A stretch of DNA of 64,000 nucleotides from CADEEN01 sp963783785 (GTDB lineage Bacteria > Pseudomonadota > Gammaproteobacteria > Burkholderiales > Burkholderiaceae_C), in contig CAWAOQ010000006.1 in the NCBI GenBank assembly GCA_963783785.1, forward strand, positions 124,001-188,000, written 5' to 3'. This document shows, in pieces, positions 53,314 to 62,451 of the stretch. The notes below the pieces were generated by a model. It worked only from the letters and a program-made list of their open reading frames with translations. It made no database searches and was not told the origin of the DNA. Position numbers and translations under genes: made by a program. The first letter of the stretch is position 1; each line of letters starts with the position of its first letter.

Positions 53314-53964
53314 ATGCGCCTTCGACCCCTGTTGACCGTGGCGTGGCTCGCCGTCGCCTGCGCCACTCAGGCGCAGACCGTGACGCTGAACGGCCAGATG
53401 GGTTCGCGCCAGGCGCTGCTGGTGATCGACGGCCAGCCGCGCGTCGTCGAGGTCGGTGCCACGGTGCAGGGCGTGCGGCTGCTGTCGCTGTCGGGCACCC
53501 AGGCCGAGGTCGAGGTCGGTGGCCAGCGGCGTGTTCTGGTCGCCGGCGCCAGCCAGGTGCGCGTCGGCGGCGGCGAGAGCGCGAGCGCCAGCGCCGGCGG
53601 CAGCGAGATCGTGCTGAGCGCCGGCGCCGGTGGCCACTTCACGACCGACGGGCAGATCAACGGCAAGGCCGTGACCTTCCTGGTCGACACCGGCGCCTCC
53701 GCGATCGCCATGGGCCAGGCCGATGCCGACCGCCTCGGCATCAACTACAAGAGCGCGCCGCGCGGCTTCGCCGGCACCGCCAACGGCCGCATCCCGGTCA
53801 ACCTGGTGACGCTGTCGTCCGTGCGCGTGGGTGATGTCGAAGTCGCCAACGTCGAGGCCGTCGTGATGCCCTCGGCGCTGCAGCATGTGCTGCTCGGCAA
53901 CAGCTTCCTGACGCGCTTTCAGATGAAGCGCGACAACGACACGCTGCGGCTGACCAAACGCTAG
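53314..53964 (+). CDS. Exported retropepsin-like aspartic protease (TIGR02281 type)
   Basis: 216 residues with a signal peptide (MRLRPLLTVAWLAVACATQAQ). The C-terminal domain has the single aspartic-protease motif FLVDTGASAIAMG, the second signature VEAVVMPSALQHVLLGNSFL and the FQMKRDNDTLRL end. Such proteins dimerise like retroviral proteases. A low-complexity GGGESASASAGGSE linker joins a small N-terminal domain. Its TAG overlaps the convergent prlC stop as CTAG. Confidence 0.88.
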   Translation: MRLRPLLTVAWLAVACATQAQTVTLNGQMGSRQALLVIDGQPRVVEVGATVQGVRLLSLSGTQAEVEVGGQRRVLVAGASQVRVGGGESASASAGGSEIVLSAGAGGHFTTDGQINGKAVTFLVDTGASAIAMGQADADRLGINYKSAPRGFAGTANGRIPVNLVTLSSVRVGDVEVANVEAVVMPSALQHVLLGNSFLTRFQMKRDNDTLRLTKR

Positions 53965-56018
53965 GCCGGCGTCAGCAGTCCGCGCTGCTTCAGCATCGGC
54001 TCCAGCCGCGCTGCGCGACCGCGGAACGCGACGTAGGTCGCACCGGGCTCGACGCTGTCGCCCGCGGCATAGACGTGGCGCAGCAAGCGCGCGGCCGCGG
54101 CGGCATCGAACGGATCGCCAGCCTCGACGAAGGCATCGTAGGCATCGGCATCGAGCACCTCGGCCCACAGATAGACGTAGTAGCCGGCGGCATAACCCGA
54201 GCCCGCGAACAAGTGCTGGAAGTGGGTGAAGCGGTGGTTCACGCCGACGCCCGGCGGCAGGCCACGCGCGCGCAGCACCTCGGTTTCGAAAGCCACCACG
54301 TCGTCGGGCGTCTGACCGGGAGGCAGCGAGTGCACGGCCATGTCGGTCAGTGCACTGGCGGTGTAACGCACGGTCTCGAAACCCTGGCCAAATCGGCGCG
54401 CGGCCGCCAGGCGCTCGATCAGGGCTTCGGGTATCGGCTCGCCGGTGTGCACATGGCAGGCGTGGCGCCGCAGCACCGCGGGCTCGCTCATCCAGTGTTC
54501 GAACAACTGCGATGGCAACTCGACGAAGTCGCGCAGCACGTTGGTGCCCGACAGGCGCTCGTAACCGACGTTCGAAAGCAACCCGTGCAGGCCATGCCCG
54601 AACTCGTGGAACAGCGTGCGCACGTCGTCGAACGACAGCAGCGTCGGATGGCCCGGCGCGGCCTGCGCGAAGTTGTTGTTGTTGACGACGATCGGAATCA
54701 CGTCGCCGCCGTTCCTTGTCTGCTGACGGAACGAACTCATCCACGCGCCACTGCGCTTGCTCGCGCGGGCGAAGTTGTCGTGCAGGAAGATGCCGGCCAC
54801 GCGACCCGCGCGGTCGCGCATCTCGTAGGCCTTGACGTCAGGGTGATACACGGGCAGATCGGCGCGCTCGGTGAAGCGCACGCCGAACAGGCGTTCGGCA
54901 CAGTCGAAGGCCGCCGCGACCATGCGCTCGAGCGGGAAGTACGGTTTGACCTCGGCGTCGTCGACGGCATAGCTGCGTCGACGCACGCGCTCGGCCCAGA
55001 ACCGCCAATCCCACGGTTCGATCTCGTGCGCGATGCCCTCGTCGCGCATCTGTGCCTGCAACTGGGCGCGCTCGCCCTCGAGCGCCGGCACCGCACGCTG
55101 CCACACGTCGTCGAGCAAGCGCATCACCGCATCCCGGTTGCGCGCCATCGTGTTGGCCAGCGCGTAGTCGGCATAAGTGGCATAGCCGTGCAGCACCGCC
55201 TGTTCTGCGCGCAATTGCAGGATCTCGCGGACGATGGCGCGGTTGTCGCTGCTGCCAGGATGTTCACCGCGGCTGGTCCAGGCACGCCAGCCCCGCTCGC
55301 GCAGGTCTCGCCGCTCACTGAAGGTCAGGAACGGCACCATCAGCGACCGCGACAGCGTGATCAGGTGGCCGTCCAGGCCTCGCTCGACCGCAGCCTGGCG
55401 CGCCGCGTCGCGGACGAAATCGGGCAGTCCGGCCAGATCGGCCTCGCCGTCGAGCGCGAGGACAAAGGTGGTCTCGTCGGCCAGCACGTTCTGGCCGAAC
55501 TGCGTGGTCAGCGCAGCCAATCTCTCCATCAATGCGCCATAGCGCTGCTGGTCCCGCGGTGCCAGCCGCGCGCCGGCACGCACGAAGTCCTGGTGCACCT
55601 GCTCGAGCAGGCGCAGCTGTTCCGGCGTCAGGCCCAGGTCGGCGCGCCCGGCATGCAGTCTGTCGATGCGCGCAAACAGGCCCGCATGCATGTACAGCGC
55701 GTTCGAGTGGGCCGCGATCGGCCCAGCCATCTCACGCTGCACCTGCTGCAATGCGGGCGACGTCTCCGAGGCGCAGAGGTTGTGGAACGCCGCTTCCACG
55801 CGCGCCAACAGGCGGCCAGACGCGTCCAGGCGTGCCAGCGTGTTGTCGAAGGACGGTTCTTCGGCCTGCTGCGCGATGGCGTCCAGTTCGGCGCGATGCT
55901 GCCGCATCGCCTCGTGCAGCGCCGGCGCGAAATGCTCGGGCCGCAGGGCCGCGAAGGGTGGCAGTTCGTACGGCGTGGTCCAGCGCTGCAGCAGTGGATT
56001 GGTGTCGGTCGTCGCCAT
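53961..56018 (-). CDS. prlC: Oligopeptidase A (M3 metallopeptidase)
   Basis: 685 residues from MATTDTNPLLQRWTTPYELP. Zinc motif HEFGH in TLFHEFGHGLHGLLS with the downstream Glu; Tyr/His substrate residues in GYAAGYYVYLWAEVLDADAYD. Degrades cytoplasmic peptides, including cleaved signal peptides. Length is that of OpdA/PrlC. The start ATG is 5 bp after the stop of the coiled-coil gene upstream. Confidence 0.95.
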   Translation of the reverse strand: MATTDTNPLLQRWTTPYELPPFAALRPEHFAPALHEAMRQHRAELDAIAQQAEEPSFDNTLARLDASGRLLARVEAAFHNLCASETSPALQQVQREMAGPIAAHSNALYMHAGLFARIDRLHAGRADLGLTPEQLRLLEQVHQDFVRAGARLAPRDQQRYGALMERLAALTTQFGQNVLADETTFVLALDGEADLAGLPDFVRDAARQAAVERGLDGHLITLSRSLMVPFLTFSERRDLRERGWRAWTSRGEHPGSSDNRAIVREILQLRAEQAVLHGYATYADYALANTMARNRDAVMRLLDDVWQRAVPALEGERAQLQAQMRDEGIAHEIEPWDWRFWAERVRRRSYAVDDAEVKPYFPLERMVAAAFDCAERLFGVRFTERADLPVYHPDVKAYEMRDRAGRVAGIFLHDNFARASKRSGAWMSSFRQQTRNGGDVIPIVVNNNNFAQAAPGHPTLLSFDDVRTLFHEFGHGLHGLLSNVGYERLSGTNVLRDFVELPSQLFEHWMSEPAVLRRHACHVHTGEPIPEALIERLAAARRFGQGFETVRYTASALTDMAVHSLPPGQTPDDVVAFETEVLRARGLPPGVGVNHRFTHFQHLFAGSGYAAGYYVYLWAEVLDADAYDAFVEAGDPFDAAAAARLLRHVYAAGDSVEPGATYVAFRGRAARLEPMLKQRGLLTPA

Positions 56019-56023
56019 GGCCT

Positions 56024-56760
56024 TCACTTGCCGGCCTTGATGGCCTTCTCGTCGTCTTCGTTGTAGGGCCGGTTGGCGCATTCGTTGAGCCAGACGGCGC
56101 GCGCCTCCTGCTGTTTGGCCGATGCATCCGCCGCAGCGGCATTGCGCGCATTCCAGTCGGTGACCTTTGCGTCACGCGCCGTGACACGTTCGTTGTGCGC
56201 CGCGGCGCTGGCCTTGTAGGCCGGCACCAGCCTGGCCTCCTCGGCGCTCAGCGCCTCGCGCGTCTTCTCCAGCCGCTCGCGTTCGACCTTCAACTCCTCG
56301 GCCAGCTTCTCCTGCTGGTTGCGCGGCGCTTCAGCGAGTGCGGCGTTGCGCTTGTTGAAGGCTTCGACGTCGGCCGAGTGCGCACGCACCTTGGTTTCCC
56401 ACTCGCGCACCGAGCCGAGCTGGCGGTCGAGTTCGGCGCGCTCGGTCTTCAGCGCCTCGCCCGCGGCCTTCAGTTCGTCACGCTCGCGGTCGAGCCCGGG
56501 CCGCTGGGCCTCCAGTTCCTTGGTGCTCTGGTTGAGGTCGTCCAGGCGCTTCAGGCAGATGCGCAGCTCGTCGCGCGTCATCAGCTTGCCACCGGCGGCC
56601 GCATTGCCGCCGAGGGTCTTGCCCGTGGTCGTGGCAGCGGGTTTGGCGTTGGCAGCAGGCTGGCCGGCTTGGGCTGTGCCGTCTGGGCCAGGGCCACCGA
56701 TGCGGCAAGCGCCAGCATCAGCGTGGCGGCGGTCAGGGTCGGCTTGCGCAGGGTCGTCAT
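56024..56760 (-). CDS. Exported coiled-coil protein of unknown function (one frameshift, probably sequencing error)
   Basis: About 245 residues if one missing base near 56675 is restored. Signal peptide MTTLRKPTLTAATLMLALAA then SVALAQ, an Ala/Thr-rich stretch, and a long coiled coil (about residues 75-185) with repeated Arg/Glu/Leu heptads, ending ECANRPYNEDDEKAIKAGK. A Cys pair (ICLKR near the start of the coil and NECANRPY at the end) could form a disulfide in the periplasm. Not recognised as a known family. Adjacent to prlC on the same strand. Confidence 0.7.
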
Positions 56761-56916
56761 GCAGTCCTCGTGAGTCTTGGTTGGCGTCAGCCCTCCCGGC
56801 TGGACGGCGTGGCGTGCGCCCACGCGCAAGGCCGCGATGATGCCATCCTGCATGGCATCGACGACGACGGCGAAGCCGCCGCGCAGGATGCCGCCGGATA
56901 ACCGCGCCGCAGCCGG

Positions 56917-57630
56917 TCATTCCCCGAGGTAGGCCGCGCGAACCCGCGGGTCGGCCAACAAGCCCTTGGCCTCGCCCTGCATCGTGATCTCGCCGGACTC
57001 CATCACGTAGCCGCGGTCGGCCAGCGCCAGCGCTCGGCTGGCGTTCTGCTCGACCAGCAGGATCGTCGTGCCCTGCTTGTGGATGTCGGCGACGACCTCG
57101 AAGATCTTGTCGACCATGATCGGCGAGAGCCCCATCGACGGCTCGTCCATCAGCAGCACCTTGGGCCGGGCCATCAGCGCGCGGCCCATCGCCAGCATCT
57201 GCTGTTCGCCACCGCTCATCGTGCCGGCGAGCTGCCTGGCGCGTTCCTTCAGGCGCGGGAAGATGCCGAACACCTTGTCGACGTCGGCGTCGATCTCCTT
57301 GTCGTCGCGGACGAAGGCGCCCATCTGCAGGTTCTCGGTGATGGTCATGCGCGAGAACACACCGCGCCCCTCGGGCACCATCACCAGGCCCTGCTTGACC
57401 AGGTCCCAGGCGCCCTGGCCCTTGATCGCCCGGCCCATGAACTCGATCTCGCCGGCCGCCACCGGCTGGATGCCGGTCACGGCCTTCAGCGTGGTGGTCT
57501 TGCCCGCGCCGTTGGCGCCGATCAGGCTGACCAGCTCGCCCTGCCGGACCTCGAAGCTGACGCCCTTGACGGCCTGGATGCCACCGTAGGCGACCTTCAG
57601 GCCGCTGACCTTGAGAAGAGTGGTCGCCAT
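56917..57630 (-). CDS. livF: Branched-chain amino acid ABC transporter ATP-binding protein LivF
   Basis: 237 residues. Walker A GANGAGKTTTLK, signature TMSGGEQQMLAMGRAL, Walker B VLLMDEPSMGLSP, H-loop-like region ILLVEQNASRAL typical of LivF (VEQN). Second ATPase of the Liv/HAAT system. Intact; separated from livG by a hairpin-rich spacer. Confidence 0.94.
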   Translation of the reverse strand: MATTLLKVSGLKVAYGGIQAVKGVSFEVRQGELVSLIGANGAGKTTTLKAVTGIQPVAAGEIEFMGRAIKGQGAWDLVKQGLVMVPEGRGVFSRMTITENLQMGAFVRDDKEIDADVDKVFGIFPRLKERARQLAGTMSGGEQQMLAMGRALMARPKVLLMDEPSMGLSPIMVDKIFEVVADIHKQGTTILLVEQNASRALALADRGYVMESGEITMQGEAKGLLADPRVRAAYLGE

Positions 57631-57660
57631 GTCAACTGTCCATGATGCAGTGGGTCGGTC

Positions 57661-57744
57661 GCGCCAAGCAGGCGCCGCGGAACTGGCTTTGCCAGGCCGC
57701 CAGCGCCGCCCCCTTGAGGGGGAGCGGCGAAGCCGCTTCGGGGG
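57661..57744. repeat. Chain of four short hairpins in the livG-livF spacer (REP-like)
   Basis: In order: GCGCC-AAGCA-GGCGC (57661-57675), CTGGC-TTT-GCCAG (57683-57695), CCCCC-TTGA-GGGGG (57709-57722), GCGGC-GAA-GCCGC (57724-57736), then a second GGGGG (57740-57744) that could pair with the CCCCC instead. The last part resembles extragenic palindromes common in Burkholderiales. It may stabilise upstream mRNA. Confidence 0.6.
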
Positions 57745-57750
57745 TGATGA

Positions 57751-58528
57751 TCATGCTGCCGTGTGCCCGGCGCCGAGATAGGCCTCGATCACCTTCGGGT
57801 CGCGCTGCACATCGGCCGGCGTGCCTTCGGCGATCTGCTTGCCGTAGTCGAGCACGGTGACGCGGTCGCACAGGCCCATCACCAGCTTGACGTCGTGCTC
57901 GATCAGCAGGATCGTGCGCCCGTCCTTGCGGATGCGGTCGATCAGCTCGCGCAGCACGACCTTCTCGGTGGCGTTCATGCCGGCGGCAGGCTCGTCCAGC
58001 GCGATCAACTTCGGGTCGGTGGCCAGCGCCCGCGCGATCTCCAGGCGCCGCTGGTCGCCATAGGACAGCGTGCGCGCCTTGTAGTCGGCGTACTTGCCGA
58101 TGCCCACGTAGTCGAGCAGCTCGCGCGCCCGCGCCGTGATCGCACGCCTCCTCGGCCTCGAAGCCCGGCGTGCGAAACACCGCGCCCCACAGGCCCGACT
58201 GCGTGCGCACATGGCGCCCGACCATCACGTTCTCCAGCGCCGTCATCTCGGCGAACAGGCGGATGTTCTGGAACGTGCGCGCGATGCCGGCCTTGGCCAC
58301 CTCGTGGACGGCCTCGGGCTTGTAGGTCTCGCCGCCGAGTTCGAAGGTCCCCGCGTCGGGCGTGTACAGCCCGGTGATGACATTGAAGAAGGTCGTCTTG
58401 CCGGCGCCGTTGGGGCCGATCAGGCCATACACCTGGCTCGGCAGGATCGTGATGCCGACGTCCGACAGCGCCTGCAAGCCGCCGAAGCGCTTGGAAACGC
58501 CTTTGACCTGGAGAACTGCGTTGTTCAT
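57751..58528 (-). CDS. livG: Branched-chain amino acid ABC transporter ATP-binding protein LivG (one frameshift, probably sequencing error)
   Basis: About 258 residues once an extra base near 58144 is removed. Walker A GPNGAGKTTFFN, KAGIARTFQNIRLFAEMTAL, signature LSYGDQRRLEIARAL, Walker B LIALDEPAAGMN, and ILLIEHDVKLVMGLCDRV. The break falls in the helical linker before ITARARELLDYVGI. First ATPase of the Liv system. Confidence 0.9.
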
Positions 58529-58540
58529 GTGCGGCGCCCC

Positions 58541-59641
58541 TCACTTCGCTGGCGCCGGCACCGGCGCCGGGGCCGCCTTGCCGTGCTCCGCCGAGGGCCA
58601 CAGCCCGCGCGGCCGCACCAGCATGATGGTGATCATCGCCAGTGCGATCAGCAACTGGCGCAGGATCGCAGCATCGATGCGCCCGCCGGTCATGTTCTGG
58701 ATGTCGCCGGCGACGTAGCGCAGCACCTCGGGCAGCGCGGCGAGCATGACCGCGCCGAGGATCACGCCCGGGCAGGTGGCCGATGCCGCCGAGCACGACC
58801 ATCGCCACGATCATCACGCTCTCCATCAGGCTGAACGACTCGGGCGACACGAAGCCCTGGAACGACGCGAACATCGAGCCGGACACGCCGCCGAAGGTGG
58901 CCCCCATCGCGAACGCCAGCAGCTTCATGTTGCGGGTGTTGATGCCCATCGCCTTGGCCGCGATCTCGTCCTCGCGAATGGCCATCCAGGCGCGGCCGAT
59001 GCGGGAGGTCTCGAGCCGGTGGCAGATCACCACGCTGGACACCACCAGCGCCAGGAACAGGTAGTAGTACAGCGAGACCGACGGGATGCTGAAGCCGCCG
59101 ACCGTGATGCCCTTGCCGAAGTCGAGCAGGCCGAACAGGGTCATCGAGTCGATGCGGTCCAGGCCGCGCGGGCCGTTGGTGATGTTGACCGGATGCTCGA
59201 GGTTGTTCAGGAACACGCGGATGATCTCGCCGAACCCGAGCGTCACGATCGCCAGGTAGTCGCCGCGCAGCTTCAGCGTCGGCGCGCCGAGCAGCGCGCC
59301 GGCGATTCCCGCCAGCGCCGCGGCCAGCGGAATCACCAGCCCAGATCGGCGTGTGCAGGCCCGTTCGGGGAAGGCCGCCTTGAAGGCCTCGAAGTTCTCC
59401 GACAGGTGCGGCGACGCAAGCAGCGCGTACATGTAGGCACCGAGGGCGTAGAACGCGACGAAGCCGAGGTCGAGCAGCCCGGCATAGCCGACCACGATGT
59501 TCAGGCCCAGCGCCAGCAGCACGTACAGCAGCGCCAGCGCCATGATGCGCACCCAGCCCTGGCCGAACTGCTGCGCAACAGCGGCAGCGCGATCAGGAAG
59601 GCCGCAGCGAGCAGGAAGACGACGAGCTTGTTCTTCATCAT
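58541..59641 (-). CDS. livM: Branched-chain amino acid ABC transporter permease LivM (several indels, probably sequencing errors)
   Basis: About 365 residues when read across a missing base near 59574 (after MMKNKLVVFLLAAAFLIALP), three extra bases between 59335 and 59375 that cancel, and an extra G near 58770. LivM features: GLNIVVGYAGLLDLGFVAFY, LKLRGDYLAIVTLGFGEIIR, RAWMAIREDEIAAKAMGIN. At the three-insertion cluster the expected FPNGLHTPIWLVIP reads FPERACTRRSGLVIP. Membrane permease. Confidence 0.88.
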
Positions 59642-59655
59642 CGCGGCAACCCTCC

Positions 59656-60580
59656 TCATGCCCGGTCGGCGACACGCTCGCCGAGCAGGCCCGACGGCCG
59701 CAGCGTCAGCACCAGGATCAGCAGCGCGAACGCGAAGATGTCGACGTACTGGCTGCCCAGCACGCCACCGGTCAGCTCACCGAGATAGCCCGCACCGATG
59801 GCCTCGACCAGCCCGAGCAGAAGGGCCCCGACCACTGCGCCGGCGAGATTGCCGATGCCGCCAAGCACTGCCGCGGTGAAGGCCTTCAGGCCCGGCAGGA
59901 AACCCATCGTGTGCTGCACGGTGCCGTAGTTGGCGGCCCACATCACGCCAGCCACCGCAGCCAGCGCCGCGCCGATGATGAAGGTGGCCGAGATCACCAT
60001 GTCGGGGCGCACGCCCATCAGCGCTGCCACGCGCGGGTTCTCGGCGGTGGCCCGCATCGCACGGCCGAGCCTGGTCTTGTTGACCAGGTACATCAGGCTG
60101 GCCAGGATGACCACCGTCAGGCCGAGGATCAGGCACTGCACGACGCTGATCACCGGTCCGCCGAGGTCGATCGGCTCGTTGGGCAACAGGATCGGATAGG
60201 GCTTCGGGTTGGGCTTCCAGATGATCATCGCCAGCGTCTGCAGCAGCAGGCTCATGCCCATCGCGGTGATCAGCGGCGCCAGCCGCGGCGCATTGCGCAG
60301 CGGCCGGTAGGCGACCTTCTCGATCGTGAAGTTCAGCGCCGCACAGACGACGATGGCGCACAGCAGCGAGATCAGCATCACCAGCCAGCCCGGGCATGCC
60401 GCTGTCGGCCAGCAGCGTGACCACCGTCCAGCTGGTCAGCGCCCCGAACATCAGCACCTCGCCGTGCGCGAAGTTGATCAGGTTGATGATGCCGTACACC
60501 ATCGTGTAGCCGAGGGCGACCAGCGCATACATGCTGCCCAGCACCAGGCCGTTGATGATCTGCTGAAAGAAGGTTTCCAA
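59656..60580 (-). CDS. livH: Branched-chain amino acid ABC transporter permease LivH (one frameshift, probably sequencing error)
   Basis: About 307 residues with a TTG start (LETFFQQIINGLVLGSMYAL) preceded by GAGGAGC, after removing an extra G near 60393 where a GG reads GGG. LivH signatures: VALGYTMVYGIINLINFAHG, RAMRATAENPRVAALMGV, FTAAVLGGIGNLAGAVVGAL. Inner-membrane permease; first gene of the livHMGF group. The periplasmic binding protein gene is not adjacent. Confidence 0.9.
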
Positions 60581-60716
60581 GTGCCTGCTCCTCGGTCGAC
60601 GACACGACGGTGGTGAGGCCCGCCGCGCGCCGTTGCTGTGTCGCGCGGATTGTAGGCAGGCACGAAACGTGCCCCGCGCAAGGATTACCCTCGCGCGGGG
60701 CACGGACGAGCAGGAT

Positions 60717-61833
60717 TCAGGCCAGCACGCTGGCCGGCGCGACGAACGGCAGGCCCAGGCCCTGCGCGACCGCCTCGTGCACGATGGCGCCGTCATGCAC
60801 CGTCAGGCCGGCCGCGAGGTGCGCGTCCTCGCTGCACGCACGCCGCCAGCCCTTGCCCGCCAGCGCCAGCGTGAACGGCAGCGTGGCGTTGTTGAGCGCA
60901 AAGGTCGACGTGCGCGGCACGGCGCCGGGCATGTTGGCCACGCAGTAGTGCACGATGCCATCGACCTCGTAGGTCGGCTCGGCGTGCGTCGTGGCACGCG
61001 ACGTCTCGAAGCAGCCACCCTGGTCGATGGCCACGTCGACGATCACCGCACCCGGCTTCATGCAGCGCGAGTTGTGCACGCTTGATCAGCTTGGGCGCCG
61101 CTGCGCCCGGCACCAGCACCGCGCCGACCACGAGGTCGGCGTCCAGCACCGCGGCCTCGGTGGCGTCGAGCGTCGCGTACTGCGTCTGCGCACGGCCGCC
61201 GAACAGCTCGTCGAGCTGGCGCAGTCGCGGCAGTGAACGGTCGAGGATCGCGACGTCGGCGCCGAGGCCGACGGCCATGCGTGCGGCATGCGTGCCGACC
61301 ACGCCGCCGCCGATCACGACCACCTTGCCCGGGGCCACGCCGGGCACGCCGCCGAGCAGCACGCCGCGGCCGCCTGCTGCCTTCTGCAGCGCGACGGCAC
61401 CGACCTGGATCGCCATGCGCCCGGCCACTTCGCTCATCGGCGCCAGCAGCGGCAGGCCGCCGTGGTCGTCGGTGATGGTCTCGTAGGCGATGGCGGTGCA
61501 ACCGCTCTTGCGCAGGCCCGCGGCCTGCACCGGATCGGGCGCCAGGTGCAGGTAGGTGAACAGCAACTGCCCCTTGCGCAGCATCGCGCATTCGACCGGC
61601 TGCGGCTCCTTGACCTTGACGATCATCTCGGCCGCGGCAAACACCGCAGCCGCATCGGCCACCACCGTGGCCCCGGCCTGGCGGTAGCTGTCGTCGTCGC
61701 AGCCGATGCCGGCACCGGCACCGGCCTGCACCAGCACCTCGTGGCCGTGATGCACGGCCTCACGGACCGCCGACGGCGTCATGCCGACACGGTATTCGTG
61801 GACCTTGATTTCCTTGGGAACGCCGATCCGCAT
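60717..61833 (-). CDS. ald: Alanine dehydrogenase (one frameshift, probably sequencing error)
   Basis: About 371 residues after removing an extra base at 61080. N-terminal MRIGVPKEIKVHEYRVGMTP, substrate region VKVKEPQPVE, FTYLHLAPDP (His), Rossmann GKVVVIGGGVVGTHAARMA, and after the shift KPGAVIVDVAIDQGGCFETS with the catalytic Asp. Oxidises L-alanine to pyruvate with NAD. The Lrp-type regulator is divergently encoded. Confidence 0.93.
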
Positions 61834-61910
61834 GGCTGTGTCTCCGGTGGGTTTGTGCAGCCTGCATCGTGACCGACACCGCGTCGAAGAGGGTTGCGGA
61901 CCAGCCCCTG

Positions 61911-61944
61911 GCAAACCCTTGGTTTGTGCACGATTCTTCGAAGA
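61911..61944. promoter_or_regulatory. Two dyads in the ald-lrp intergenic region, possible Lrp/AldR operator
   Basis: GCAAACC-CTT-GGTTTG-T-GC (61911-61929) and the perfect 10-bp palindrome TCTTCGAAGA (61935-61944) lie between the divergent starts of ald and its regulator. Lrp/AsnC proteins bind arrays of such degenerate dyads. Confidence 0.55.
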
Positions 61945-61992
61945 TTTTCGTGTTTGGTCGCTACCATTCGGCAGAACTTCCAGAACACGCGC

Positions 61993-62451
61993 ATGAAACT
62001 TGACAAGCTCGACCGGGAGTTGCTGCGCCTGCTGCAAGCCGATGGGCGCCTCGCGAACGCCGAACTGGCGCAGCGCATCGGCCTGTCGCCGTCGGCCTGC
62101 TTTCGCCGCCTGCAGCGGCTCGAAACCTCCGGCGTGATCGCCGGCTACACCGCGCTGCTCGACGGCGAGGCGATCGGCCGGCCGAACACGGTGTTCATCG
62201 AGGTCACGCTCGACAGCCAGGGCAGCGCCGCACTGGAGGCATTCGAGCGTGCGGTGCAGGCCTGTCCCGACGTGCTCGAATGCCACCTGATGTCGGGCGA
62301 CATCGATTACCTGCTGCGGGTGGCGGTGGCCGACATGCGTGACTTCGAACGCGTGCATCGCCAGCAGGTGGCGGCGTTTCCGCACGTCGCGCGCCTGCGC
62401 ACCGCCTTCGCGATGCGCGCAGTGGTGCCTCGGCGCGGCTACGCGCTCTGA
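61993..62451 (+). CDS. Lrp/AsnC-family transcriptional regulator
   Basis: 152 residues from MKLDKLDRELLRLLQADGRL. HTH segment NAELAQRIGLSPSACFRRLQ, and the RAM/ligand domain with VLECHLMSGDIDYLLRV. Position divergent to ald suggests it senses alanine and activates ald. Its last 13 bases overlap the convergent rarA end. Confidence 0.93.
   Translation: MKLDKLDRELLRLLQADGRLANAELAQRIGLSPSACFRRLQRLETSGVIAGYTALLDGEAIGRPNTVFIEVTLDSQGSAALEAFERAVQACPDVLECHLMSGDIDYLLRVAVADMRDFERVHRQQVAAFPHVARLRTAFAMRAVVPRRGYAL

Noticed and set aside
31578..61833. Interpreting the frameshifted genes (tyrB, btuD, btuB, dctM, dctP, livGMH, ald) as pseudogenes or programmed frameshifts
   Set aside because: Each has full-length family sequence on both sides of a single-base change, with no slippery-site or pseudoknot evidence and no loss of motifs. 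Insertion bias across unrelated genes favours sequencing error.
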